DNA of 64,000 nt, from contig NC_080670.1 of the NCBI RefSeq assembly GCF_030247195.1, forward strand, positions 164,682,080 through 164,746,079, written 5' to 3'. Source of the DNA: Topomyia yanbarensis (lineage: Eukaryota > Arthropoda > Insecta > Diptera > Culicidae). The notes beneath the pieces are model-generated. The model did not search any database. It was not told the DNA's origin and saw only the letters and a program-made list of their open reading frames with translations. Below are positions 22,393-33,791 of this stretch, piece after piece. The position numbers and the translations under genes were made by a program. Numbering within the stretch: the first letter of the stretch is position 1; each line of letters opens with the position of its first letter.

Positions 22393-22654
22393 CTGTGTCC
22401 AGTTGAACACATTAACTGGACCGCTTCTTAATTGGACCTCCGCTAGTTGGACCATTGTCCAACTAAAAAACATCTGAACGTCAAAATCTCGTGTCAAATT
22501 TACTTTGACAATCAATCTGGCAATATTTGGAGATGTGAACAGATGCATTTACACGGCCAACATCTCCTTTGGAGAGTTTTTGACAGTCGGTCCAACTAGC
22601 GAATCAAATTCGTTAGTTGGACACGGCTGTAGCCCAACCAGCGAATCACGACTG
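22393..22654 (+). mobile_element. pogo-like MITE, family A, diverged left end
   Basis: The body and right terminus (CCAACCAGCGAATCACGACTG without its first base, then TA) match the family. The left terminus is degenerate (gtccagttgaacac in place of the canonical end), so its left limit is approximate. Confidence 0.8.
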
Positions 22655-22674
22655 TAAAATAATAATTATCAATT

Positions 22675-22927
22675 CTTGAGCGTTTTTTTAAAACGTCATA
22701 TCTGCAATGAGTTACTCTCTGTTTATACTTTTTCTTTCGATGTTTACGGCGTCACTATAACACTTTTCACTTATTTTACAGTACAGATCGAAAGACGGTG
22801 GTTTTAGCTAGCATATTATGCAAAGAGCTGAGGGATAAATGTTAAAGTGACCGAATTATTAACAGAAGAGAAAGTAAACAAAGAGAGTAACTCATTGCAG
22901 ATATGACGTTTTGAAAAAACGCTCAAG
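22675..22927 (+). mobile_element. 253-bp TIR MITE, family E, copy 1
   Basis: Starts CTTGAGCG and ends CGCTCAAG, with long inverted repeats of about 45 bp (cgtcatatctgcaatgagtt against aactcattgcagatatgacg). It is flanked by AATT at 22671-22674 and 22928-22931. The copies at 26961 and 61352 have exactly the same length. Confidence 0.9.
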
Positions 22928-23055
22928 AATTATCTCCCTATTATCGTCGCGAAAAACATGTAATATGCTTATACGATCCTGCAATGAGTAAATGCAGAGG
23001 TGATAGTAGAATTAATAGCATTCTGTGTGCTTTAATTGTTAAATAAATTTAAAAG

Positions 23056-23460
23056 TTGTTTACTTTCTCATTCGATTTTCACGGCGTCATTATACAGTCG
23101 TGATTCGCTAGTTGAAGACTTTTTAACTGGACCGCTTTTTAGTTGGACCTCCGCTACTTGGACCATTGTCTAACTAAAAAGCATCTGAACGTCAAAATCT
23201 CTTGTCAAAATCAATTTGACAATATTTAGAGATGTGAGCAGATGTATTTACACTGCCAACATCTCCTTTGGAGAGTTTTCGACATTTGTCAGTCGGTCCA
23301 ACTCGTAGCGAATCAAATTCGTTAGGCTGTGGCCCAACCAGCGACTGTAGCAATTTGCATTTATTTTACAGTACAGATCGAAAAACGGTGGTTTTGACCA
23401 GCATATTTTGCAAAGAGTTGAAGGATACAGGTTAAAGCGACCAAATTATAAACAGATGAG
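23056..23460 (+). mobile_element. older family E MITE interrupted by family A MITE
   Basis: The pieces 23056-23094 (tttcacggcgtcattata) and 23348-23460 (tttattttacagtacagatc, gacggtgg-type core) are colinear with family E. They are separated by a family A MITE at 23095-23347. Both outer termini are lost. Confidence 0.75.
23095..23347 (+). mobile_element. pogo-like MITE, family A, inside family E MITE
   Basis: Starts CAGTCGTGATTCGCTAGTTG, ends CCAACCAGCGACTG, with TA at 23093-23094 and 23348-23349. Its insertion splits an older family E copy. Confidence 0.85.
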
Positions 23461-23609
23461 ATCTGTTCATGTGAAATGCAAAGAGAAACAATTTCTTTCA
23501 CTTTTTAACATGAGAAAGCACATGAAAGTGATGTTTGATTGCATATGGTTTTATCGTGTTGATTATTTTCAGTGTAGTTATTTTACGACTTCTACATCCG
23601 CGAGTCTAT

Positions 23610-25119
23610 TACACTGCAAATAATCCGCACTTTGGAGTCAAGTGTTCTACACTTAATTTTGCCGCAACTGTCTTCACACTTAGATTTCATGTGCTAGACA
23701 CTTCTTAACACACTTCTTCAAAACATGTTGCTTCCAAAAGATATCACACTTAAGATTCATATGCCTGGCGCATTCAAGTAAATTGTCTGACAATTGGTTA
23801 TTGAACGTTATTCATATAGAATTCAAGTTGGAATCAACTTGAATATTACATTATTTCTTATGAAAGCCATGTGAAAAAATGTTAACTTTCAGCTGGAGAG
23901 AGCATTTTATTTATATGACTGATAGATTTAGGATTTTTCTGTTTAATTCATTGTTTTATTTGAATATGAAATATACACTTATATGTAAAAAAAATTTGAA
24001 TATAACATAAACCTCTTCATCACTTCGTCCGTTTGGGAATCAAGAAGTTGAACGTCCTAGTGGAAGTTTCTGTAGCATAGTTTCTATAAAAGAAATATAT
24101 TATAATGAACAAAAGTATTATACAGATGCAATGAATTTACTTACAATTTAAAACTTCCAAAATGTGCCGTGAAAATCCGGAATGAATTAGGTAATACTTT
24201 CATGGAAATATTTAAGAGATGGCACTGCTTCAGTGGTGGCTATGGTGAATTTAAATGTATGGGAAAGATATTAAAACTTGGGATTTTGGAGAAACTATAA
24301 TATTGTGGTTGTAAAATGAATACACATTTGATGCAGAAAAAATATGGGAACAGTTTGTAGAAGTTTATTTAGATACTTACTTGAAAATTTTCATATAAAA
24401 TCTAAAAAAACTGTTTGCGTCCATACATTTTACTCATTGGTTTCCACCAAGAAAAGTTGAAACTCTTTCTCTCACAACTCTCTGTTTCACTCGTTTTGAC
24501 AGCAGATTCCCTGCTCATCGCATTCGGAATGTTTTCTTTTAGAATTTAAGCGCAAATGTAACAACCGATTCGAAAACCGATTCATTCAGGATGGGTTGTT
24601 ACCTTCGGTTGGAATTCCATCATAAATCAGCTCATATTCCAAATCTCATTACGAATGTAATTTACTGGGATGAGGATATTTTATGGTACGGACATCTATG
24701 TGTCGTCATAAAGAAGCTCTAGTTTCATGTATATTGCCGTAAGATGTTCAAAATATGGAAAAGCGCACCCTATCATATAACGTAAGCAGAAACGACATAA
24801 ACTACTCAATTAGTTCTGCATGTTTTGTGCAGCCATGTTGCCTGAAAGTGATGTTGGGAAAACTGAACTTTTTAAGTGTTTTCACACTTAATGTTGCCGC
24901 AATTGTCAAAACCATGAATCTCATGGGAAAAACATTTGTGATTTAATATGCTGACACTTAACATTTAAATGTGATGATGTCATAATGCGGCACACTTAAT
25001 TTTCAAGTGTAATTTTATTAAAGGAGAAGTGGAAAATTCTTAAGGTTTCAGTGTCATCTGAAACTTAAATTTTATGTGTCGAATCTCATCGAAAAAACGT
25101 GTACATTATTTACAGTGTA
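23610..25119. mobile_element. 1.5-kb TIR element carrying a LINE-derived segment
   Basis: The left end TACACTGCAAATAAT and right end ATTATTTACAGTGTA are inverted repeats. CTAT flanks both sides (23606-23609 and 25120-25123). The subterminal regions are rich in cacttaa-type motifs on both sides. It contains 24187-24811, a near copy of 9796-10418. No transposase frame is seen, so it appears nonautonomous. Confidence 0.75.
24187..24811 (+). repeat. 625-bp segment duplicated from or shared with 9796-10418
   Basis: Same orientation and high identity to the segment in the first sim intron. It includes the RNase H-proximal LINE coding remnant (MEKRTLSYNVSRNDINYSI). Confidence 0.85.
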
Positions 25120-25204
25120 CTATTGTGTCTTTGCTGCAGAATATCAAACCAGAGAGAATATGGAGAGAGAGACGAAGAGTGAATATCAGTCAAAACGGTA
25201 GCAC

Positions 25205-25535
25205 TACACTCAAAAAATGTAAACGTTATTCCTATTGATTTTACACATAGATTTTCGCAATTAGTGGAGGCAGATACACACTATTTGTTGGCACAAAAAC
25301 TTAATGTGGGTATTTACAAGACACATTAACCTTACATTCACATTTCATAACTAAAAGGTAAATCAAACCCGATTCTATAACATTACGCACATATAACGTA
25401 TGTGTATGCATACATAATTTATACAGTTGAGACAAAGAAGCTATGTGTACGCGTGATAACATTAGCATTTCTTCTTCATATGGATTTTAAGTAGTTTGAA
25501 GCAAAAAGAATTAACGTTTGGATTTTTTCAGTGTA
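25205..25535. mobile_element. 331-bp TIR MITE, family F
   Basis: The left end TACACTCAAAAAATGTAAAC and right end GTTTGGATTTTTTCAGTGTA are inverted repeats over about 27 bp. No flanking duplication is clear. The TACACT terminus resembles that of the 1.5-kb element just upstream, so the two may be related. Confidence 0.7.
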
Positions 25536-26960
25536 CCTATATGACGATTTCAACACTAGCATTTTGGAAAACGCTTCCGCAGGCTGTACTTTAAATGACT
25601 CCTATTATATTGTGAAAACTAACCGTATGGCGATCGGTGGATTTGTTTAGTAAATGAGAGCTTATTTTTATTAATACATATACTCTAGAATGCACCTTAC
25701 AATCACGATTTAACTAAATTCTGACAAAAATTTAAATTACTTTTTAGGTGTATGTACAATACTTATCTCATACAACTCATGCATGAGTAACGTTTATTTA
25801 AAAGTGATTATAACTACTAGATGGAGCAGCGACATGCGACCTCCAGTAGTTATAATTTCTTTTGTTTATTTACATTGCACGATTGGTCAGCTCAATAAGG
25901 CATTTTTAGCTTCACACTATTCGTTTCTCTCCCTATTCTCTCTGTATCAAACAAAATATCTGTCTGGCATCCCTAGCTAAAAGGAGATGTGAACCTCCAT
26001 GTTGAGTTACCCTTCAAAAACAATTTTTTTCGTTTTTTGCCTCCTTTCTTTCTTGCCTGTTCTGCCAAACCAGTGAGAAGATGAGTGTATAAGCAAAAGT
26101 GTCAGTGAAAAAGATGGCAACCGCTGTTGCTGCTGGAATTTTCAATTAATATTCTCGGAAAAACTGCAGTTTTCCGTGGACTGAAAGAGTAATTTAGTAG
26201 ATTTTCTGCTACTAAATGGAAATCTAATTCGCTAAAGGTAAGAATATTTCAATAGGCTAAGTAAAAGAACAATTTCCGAATGGTTCGAGTCGCTCTAGTT
26301 CGGTTCTCGGTACGTGTGAAAAAAGAGAAAAAAATGAAAACTTGATTCCGGGCGCCAATAGTAGTGACTGCCGAGTGGGCCCCAAAGAAAAAAAATGTAA
26401 TATTCAAATTTTCCATCGCGAGTTTAATTCATGGCTCGGACAGAAGTGGCTGAAATTGCATAATTAACGCTACATACATTTCGGTGGTTTGTGGTTAATG
26501 GGGCTTACGTGTGTGCAAAAGCAGCACAAGAGCGCACAGGCACCACAGCCCATCGCCAGCGAAAGAAAGTGTGGAATAGGAAGAAAATCGAAAAATGAAA
26601 TTCCGCTGTACCAGAGTGTTCATACGGAGCATGTCGGCCCCCCATGTTAATTAACCGGGCCCAAATACCGCGAACGCAAAGCGCAGCAGAGTATTGAGTG
26701 GAACGAGGTATAGGAGTAGTAGGCGTCGGCTCGATCACATATCGTTCTTGTGTCTTGCCCACCAATCCGTAGCTGCTATAGTTGAAGCTTTGCGGAATAT
26801 TATTCTACTCGAAGAGTGAGCATGATAAACATAAAAAAATCTTCCGATTCGTTTTTTTCGAGAAACGGTTCTTTTTATAACATGTTTGTTTTATTTTTTT
26901 AGCAAATATGGTAATTGTAGTTTCCCTATCCTGGTGATTAAATTAATAGAACGCCTTATT
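25536..26960. other. intergenic; includes a possible noncoding 5' exon
   Basis: No protein gene is recognised. A palindrome, ttataactacta with tagtagttataa-like arms, lies at about 25808-25856. The part at 26500-26780 is more GC-rich than its surroundings but has no recognised content. Confidence 0.4.
26079..26237 (+). other. speculative 5' UTR exon (possibly of Pcl)
   Basis: A stretch beginning near gaagatgagtg has a short upstream frame (ATGGCAACCGCTG...TAA) and ends at gctaaag before a good donor, gtaagaat, at 26238. The next host gene on this strand is Pcl, whose first visible exon needs an upstream partner. There is no direct evidence linking the two. Confidence 0.2.
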
Positions 26961-27213
26961 CTTGAGCGTTTTTTCAAAACGTCATATCTGCAATGAGTTA
27001 CTCTCTGTTTATACTTTCTCTTTCGATTTTTACGGCGTCACTATAACACTTTTCACTTATTTTACAGTACAGATCGAAAGACGGTGGTTTTAACTAGCAT
27101 ATTATGCAAAGAGTTGAGGGATAAAAGTTAAAGTGACCGAATTATTAACAGAAGAGAAAGTAAACAAAGAGAGTAACTCATTGCAGATATGACGTTTTGA
27201 AAAAACGCTCAAG
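26961..27213 (+). mobile_element. 253-bp TIR MITE, family E, copy 2
   Basis: Same termini and length as the copy at 22675, with a 4-bp duplication TATT at 26957-26960 and 27214-27217. Confidence 0.9.
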
Positions 27214-29999
27214 TATTCACGTTCACAGTCCAAATAACTGTGAATATACCGATAACTAATTCGATCGTGAACCGACAAATGGGCGAAACTAACAAATATA
27301 CACAAACAGAGATTTGATTAATATCTGAAAGAGGAGTAAAAATACTGTATAAAAAATATAAAAACTCATTTATAAATATTTCACACTTCATGAAAATCAA
27401 TAAAAAACAAAACGGCCAACTTTCAACTGTAAACAAAAAGCCAGGCGGGTTACGCCTCTGCATTTCTATGGTAGTGTATACAGGCGAAATTGACAGCATC
27501 ATTGTTTACGAGGTCCGTAAACAGAATCGCCCTAAACAAAAACCAAGTGCTTGTTACGCCCAGGGAGAATAACAAATTTTCCCCTCCAGCGAGCACGGCG
27601 AAAGCCACATTTGATTTTTGTTTTTTGGCGACACTGCAGGGCGAAATTGAGAGTCGTCAAAACAAGAGGGCGACTCAAAAATGGCCTAATCAACATTTCA
27701 TAACAACACTCGGCGAAATAATCTGTTTTCAATTTTATCAACGAAAACTTTATTATATAAAACATTTTAGTTATGCTTCCGAAAACTAGTATTGTTTCAA
27801 AGTGTTTCAATACATTTGAAGGCGCAGTATGCAAACACTGTTAAAATACGATTTAATTTTCTGAACCGAATTTTCAAAGCTATTTTTCTCGATTCGATAT
27901 CCTTGCGACTTCGGCCCTTTGGTCGATATCATCTGGAATTACAGATTTGGCATCATAATAAACACTGGGCCGTTACAAATAGTTTAGTTGATTTATCTAT
28001 TATTTAAGATTTCTATTCGCAACGTTGAAGAATAATGGGATATGATAAGAAAGAATACCGCTTTGGAAATTATTGTTTTGGGTTGGTTTATATTGGCAAA
28101 TGAACACTAAACGCAAACGACCAGCATAATAGGGTACAAATTTAATAATAATATTTCTATTTACAATAATATTGATTTAAAAATCTGGCTTCACCTGTTT
28201 TTGATCCTCAGTTTATAGCTCAAAGCATTTGGCATGTTTACCTTCGAAGCTTCCAAAATAAATTCTGCTTTTGAAATTTGCAAATTCTCATTTTAGTGAT
28301 TTTTATATTTTGAAATTTCTCATTTCATATATGTACTTATTTTGCACGGTATCCTGCTGTTAGTAATTGACATTGACTCAGGTCAAGGAAAATGAGACTA
28401 ACATGAGTGACGAAAAATAAAAGTCACGAGAATATATCGGAATATAAACATCGGATATAAACTTCAAGCATGAAGATCGCACTGGGGCTCTTTGGTGTAA
28501 GACTTGTTTAACAAAATGCCTTTGTTATTAAAATTGGAAAAAATATATCCATTTCTTATACATCCATTTCTTTAACCGACTTTTAATCTTCAATGTAACG
28601 ATATAGAGATTTACCTGCGAACTATTTTTTAAATTTTCTATCTTCACTCGGGACCTGCCAGTTACTTAGGTATTGACACAAGACGTGTGACTGCTTCAAT
28701 TATACTATGATTACTAAAAAGGTGCTAGTTACTGATGAGATGGATTCAAAACGCAAAATCCAAGTTTATTTATTTGAGTTAGAAATTGTGAAATAGTGAA
28801 GTTCGAGTGGCTCTACTGCAAGTGAAAAATAAACCCATGGTAATAAACGTCTTTCCGACGGAGTATAATTTAGAGCTCTTCCACTGGGTAGTGTAGAGCG
28901 CCTATAAGTCATATGGGAATCGAGAAAGAGTCTTCGGCAAAGTAAAGGTCGTTTCCACTAAGATCCGGTAGCAGCTGTAGGATTGTTATTCAACCAAACT
29001 ACTGTTAAATGCGCTTATTGGTTTGTTGTCATCCAATTTATGCACCAACGTAAATCACGAACATGGTCTTGACAAAATCTTTCAGTTTTCAAGATGGTTT
29101 TTTTCTGAGCCAGCACGCAGAAAAGCTATCTGCGCAAATATCAAGAAAATCGCAAGTTCGTGTCGGATTCTGATAAGACGAAGTCGAAACGCAAATTCAA
29201 TAACTAATTTAGTTATAGATTTTATGCTCTTCACGCGCAAATGTGGCTTTAAACAATTTTCTCAATGGAGCAAAAATAGTGTTTACCAAAATTGTTCTCC
29301 ACTAAGAAGAAATGTAGCATAGCGCAATTTTGTGATAAAACCTGGCTTCAAATGAATTTGACACTGCAACTAGCCAAACAGTTACTTTTGAACAACTAAA
29401 ATGAAAATTCGAAAAACAAATTCTGAAAAGTTTCTTGCATGACAAGCTGAAAACATTTGTAACCACAGGTACCATATAACGGTAAACTTGTGGGCGAGAG
29501 TTTCTAAAAAACGATTATTGCCTTTCCCCAGTAAGTATGCAACTAAAACGTTGCTCTGACTGGAGTTAGTCAACTGTCATTACGCTAAGGTAGGGCACGA
29601 TTGCTTGACACGAACAAAATCATTATTCATTGTAATCCATCTAACTGCCTTCATCTACTCCCGATATAAACATACTGGTCGATTGTAAAACTTGTTAGGA
29701 AAGTATCATCGATCCCAGAATTTCATTTCTAGTGCCTCAGTGCTTCGAAGAAAGTTGGAAATGGCATTGTGCAAAGACTAAGGGAAGGCATCAAAAGAAA
29801 AGTGCGCGCAACAGCTTGTGGATCCGAACCCATATAGCATAATACAAAGTTTTGATGTGTACCTCAATTATTTATTTTCATATGAAAAAATTAAATTTCA
29901 TTTATATTTTTATATAAAAGGATGAAATTATATGAAGGACTTGGTGTTACTATTTTGTAGCATTTTTTGTATGTCTCGGGTTTGGTGTGAAAGGCCCAA
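27214..29999. other. intergenic, no gene recognised
   Basis: About 2.8 kb of AT-rich sequence. Short frames on both strands show no recognisable domain. The section 27420-27700 is somewhat less AT-rich, without clear content. Confidence 0.4.
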
Positions 30000-30372
30000 T
30001 GTTTTTATCTTAAATACGTTTATTTAGGCCCAAATGCTGTAGCTTAACGAGGCCGATAATTCATTTTTTTAATTACATATCACATGTTAGTGGGGGAAGG
30101 GAAAGCCGTATTTGGGGGCGGCTTGCTCCCCTCTTATGTAAGTAAAGGAAAAATCGCAGGGGCGAGGGGAGGGTCGATATTTCGGATAATTATTGGCACT
30201 CCGATGCTGTCATGATGTTCTCTATATCATCTGCATGTGAGGTATGTCATGAGGTCCTGGATAGACGGTTATCAAGAAGGGTATGCACCGAAGACTCGTG
30301 AAGCAATGCCATATTGTAGATACAGGGATAGGTTGGTGAGATTATACTGTGAATGAGAGAGGGGAAAATGTA

Positions 30373-31230
30373 TTAAACTTGGACATCAATAGTTTTCAAA
30401 AATATATGGATAAGAAAAATATAGGGGTGGTGGTCACGGCTTGCCAGGACGTCCCGGACTGGCACACAGGGTGATCTACCTCGGGCCCGAAGGGAATCTA
30501 TTAGTTGGGACCTGGCAACACAGTACTCTGCGCACAGCCAAACAACATGCTCGATATCGTGATAGCCGTTCTCACAAACACAATGATTACTTTCAGCAAG
30601 CCCTATACGACGGAGATGCGCGTCAAACGAGTAATGGTTGGACATGATCCTTGACATCGTACGAATAAAGTCCCGGTTCACATCCAACCCCTTAAACCAA
30701 GCATTCGTTGATACCTTCGGGATAATGGAATGTAGCCACCGTCCCAGATGCCCATTGCTCCATGAGGTTTGCCAACTATCGAGCGTCCTCTGACGAGAGA
30801 TACTGAAAAATTCGTTGAAGCAAATTGGTCTTTCGTAAGTGTCGCCTTCTAATGCGCCCACCTTGGCTAAAGAGTCCGCCTTCTCATTGCCCGCAATAGA
30901 ACAATGTGACGGGACCCAAACCAAGGTAATCTGGTAAGATTTTTCAGATAAAGCACTCAGATATTCCCGTATTTTCCCCAGGAAATACGGTGAGTGCTTT
31001 CCAGGCTTCGCCGCACGGATGGCCTCAATAGAGCTGAGACTATCCGAAACGATGAAGTAATGGTCTGAGGGCAGGGTGTCAATGATCCCGAGAGTATACT
31101 GAATGGCAGCTAATTGTGCGACGTAAATTGAAGCAGGATCATTGAGTTTGAAAGAGGCAGCAAGATTTTCGTTGAAGATACCGAAGCCTGTGGCCCGTCG
31201 AGAATTGATCCGTCAGTGTAGAACATTTTG
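30373..31230 (-). pseudogene. RNase H and C-terminal part of the I-type LINE
   Basis: FYTDGSILDG (first catalytic Asp) is near 31220. DPASIYVAQLAAIQYTLGII follows, in which Gln stands where the family has the catalytic Glu. VSDSLSSIEAIRA supplies the next Asp and NEKADSLAKVGA the last. The tail has the Cys/His motif CVCENGYHDIEHVVWLC. The stop is at about 30373. Confidence 0.8.
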
Positions 31231-31569
31231 GCGCAGTCGACTTGATGGTATTTGTTATAGAAAATATTTGGGACCACTTGTGGGTACTTCGAGACTCATC
31301 GTATGGGTCGAGTGCATGCAACCCAAGGCAATACGCAAACAGCGATACTGGACTCTCTCTAGTTTGATGAAATGTATGCTCGCAACGGAGCGAAAGCACA
31401 AACATCCGTACTCCATCACTGATAGTATCGTTGTTTGGTACAGCCTGATTAGGTCTCCTGGGTGGGCACCCCACCATGTTCCGGTTATTGAACGGAAAAA
31501 ACTGTTCCTTTGTTGGCACTTCTGTTTCAGATACCTAATGTGACATCCCCAGGTACCTTTTGAGTCGAA

Positions 31570-32839
31570 CTATACCCCGAGATATATGAATGTTGAAGCC
31601 TGAGCAATAGTTTGATCCATTAATTGAAGCTGTAGTTGCGCTGGTTCACGCTTCCTAGAAAATACGACTAGCTCAGTTTTCTCCGTGGAGAACTCGATAC
31701 CCAGCTGGAGAGCCCAAGCAGACAAATTGTCCAAGGTATCTTGCAGTGGTCCTTGCAAGTCGACGGCTTTGGGACCTGTAATAGAGACCACACCGTCATC
31801 TGCAAGCTGCCTTAGGGTGCAGGAATTGACAAGACATTCGTCAATGTCATTCACGTAAAAATTGTAGAGGAGAGGGCTTAGACATGAGCCCTGGGGAAGG
31901 CCCATATAGCTAAATCGTGATGTCGATAAATCACCATGCGAGAAATGCATTTGTTTTTCAGACAACAGGTTTAGCAAAAATTAAAATTGGTGAAAGACCA
32001 TGCTGGTGCAACTTCTCTTAAAGAATGTTGATAGAAACTGAATCGAAAGCCCCCTTAATATCCAAGAATACTGATGCCATCTGCTCTTTGATATCATATA
32101 CCATTTGAATTTCTGTTGAGAGCAACGCAAGGCAATCGTTCGTCCCTTTGCCTTTGCGGAAGCCAAATTGTGTATCTGACAGTAAGCCATTTGTTTCGAC
32201 CCAATTATCGAGACGAAACAAGATCATTTTTTCGAATAACTTCCGGATACAGGGCAGCATTGCAATCGGACGATACGAGTTGTGGTCGGAGGCTGATTTT
32301 CCTGGTGTTTGGATGGCGATTACCCTCACCTGTCTCCAGTCATGTGTGACAATGTTACCCTCAAGAAACCTATTAAATAAATTCAACAAGCGTCTCTTGC
32401 CTGAGTCTGGCAGATTCTTCAACAAGTTGAATTTGATTCTATCTGGCCTCGGGGCTTTATTGTTACATGATAAGAGAGCAAGTGAGAACTCCACCATCGT
32501 AAACGGTGTTTTGTTCGCGGTATTGTGAGGGGACGCGGCGCGGTAGATTTTCTGTGCCGGGGCGGAATCCGGACAAACTTTCTTGGCGAAATCGAATATC
32601 CAACGGTTTGAATATTTCACGCTCTCGTTATTACTGTTTCGGTTTCGCATACGTCGGACCATGCCCCAAAGAGTGCTCATCGATGTTTCTCTTGTTAACC
32701 CGTCGACAAACCGGCGCCTGCGTTTCTTAGCTTTCATTAAATTTTTCATTCGCTTTTCTAATATCGCGTACAGTCGATAACTAGCAACTAACCCGTCGTT
32801 CCGGAAGGCTTTATACGCGGCAGCTTTCTCCGCGTACAC
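31570..32839 (-). pseudogene. reverse transcriptase domain of the I-type LINE
   Basis: The piece 32839-32018 contains ALLSCNNKAPRPDRIKFNLL, RPIAMLPCIRKLFEKMI, TQFGFRKGKGTNDCLALLS and VFLDIKGAFDSV (catalytic Asp). The piece 31977-31570 contains YMGLPQGSCLSPLLYNFYVN and RQLADDGVVSI, where LADD carries the two catalytic Asp. A frameshift separates the two at about 31980-32020. Confidence 0.85.
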
Positions 32840-33215
32840 GTCTGAGCACTCTTTGTTTCACCACGAGTTGGGAGAACGTTTTTGGGTGTTCACGTCGGGT
32901 ACTCGTTTCGTCTGAGTTTGAATCGCGGTATCGAGAATCGAGTTGGACAAAAACTTATACTCTTCCTCCGGGGGAAGTACCTGTGTCGAATCCATAGTTT
33001 CGGATATCTCAGCAGCGTAGTTCTTCCAATCAATGTTTCGTGTGAGGTCATATTGAACATTGATTGGTGCCGATGGTCTTGAACCAGTGGTGATTGCAAT
33101 TACAATTGGTAGGTGGCCACTACCGTGGGGATTAGATATTACCTTCCACTTGCAATCTAACCGTAGTGATGTCGAGCATAAAGATATGTCCAGTGCACTT
33201 GCTTGCACAGGTGGT

Positions 33216-33791
33216 CTAGGAATCCGTGTCATTTCCCCTGTGTTCAGAATTGAATTGAATATTGAAGTTGTCACAAAGGTCTTGATTTGTCGAAGATCGA
33301 TTATCGTCGTACAGACAGCCCCACCCCGTACCGTTGCAGTTAAAGTCTCCAAGAAGCAGGCGGGGCGAGGGAAGGTGTTCAATCACGTTGGAGAATCTTC
33401 GATATCCCATCATGACCCTAGGAGGAATGTAAATAGAAGCAATGCAAAGATCTTTGCCTTTGATTGTTGTTTGACAAGCGACAACTTCAATGCCTGGCGT
33501 CGAAGGGAGGTTGATTCGATTGAAGGAGTAGCACTTTTTGATCGCTAAAAGTACCCCTCCATATGAGTCTTCTCGATCCAAGAGGATAATGTTAAAATCG
33601 TGGAAGTTGAGGTTTATATTACAGGTTAGCCATGTTTCACATAGGGAAAATGCATCACAATGATTGTAATTTAGCAAGTGTTTTAATGAATCAATTTTAG
33701 GGATAATACTTCTGCAGTTCCACTGTAAAACAGTGATCAAATCCGTGATTCCGTCTAATAAGTTAGCCATCGAAGGATACGATCGCTGCAA
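33216..33791 (-). pseudogene. endonuclease domain of the I-type LINE ORF2
   Basis: Reads ITVLQWNCRSIIPKIDSLKH (with the conserved Asn), FSLCETWL (catalytic Glu), ASIYIPP and RLLLGDFNCNGTGWG (Asp/Asn pair). The downstream portion continues in another frame at 33382-32858. It overlaps the end of ORF1 by about 29 bp. Confidence 0.8.
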
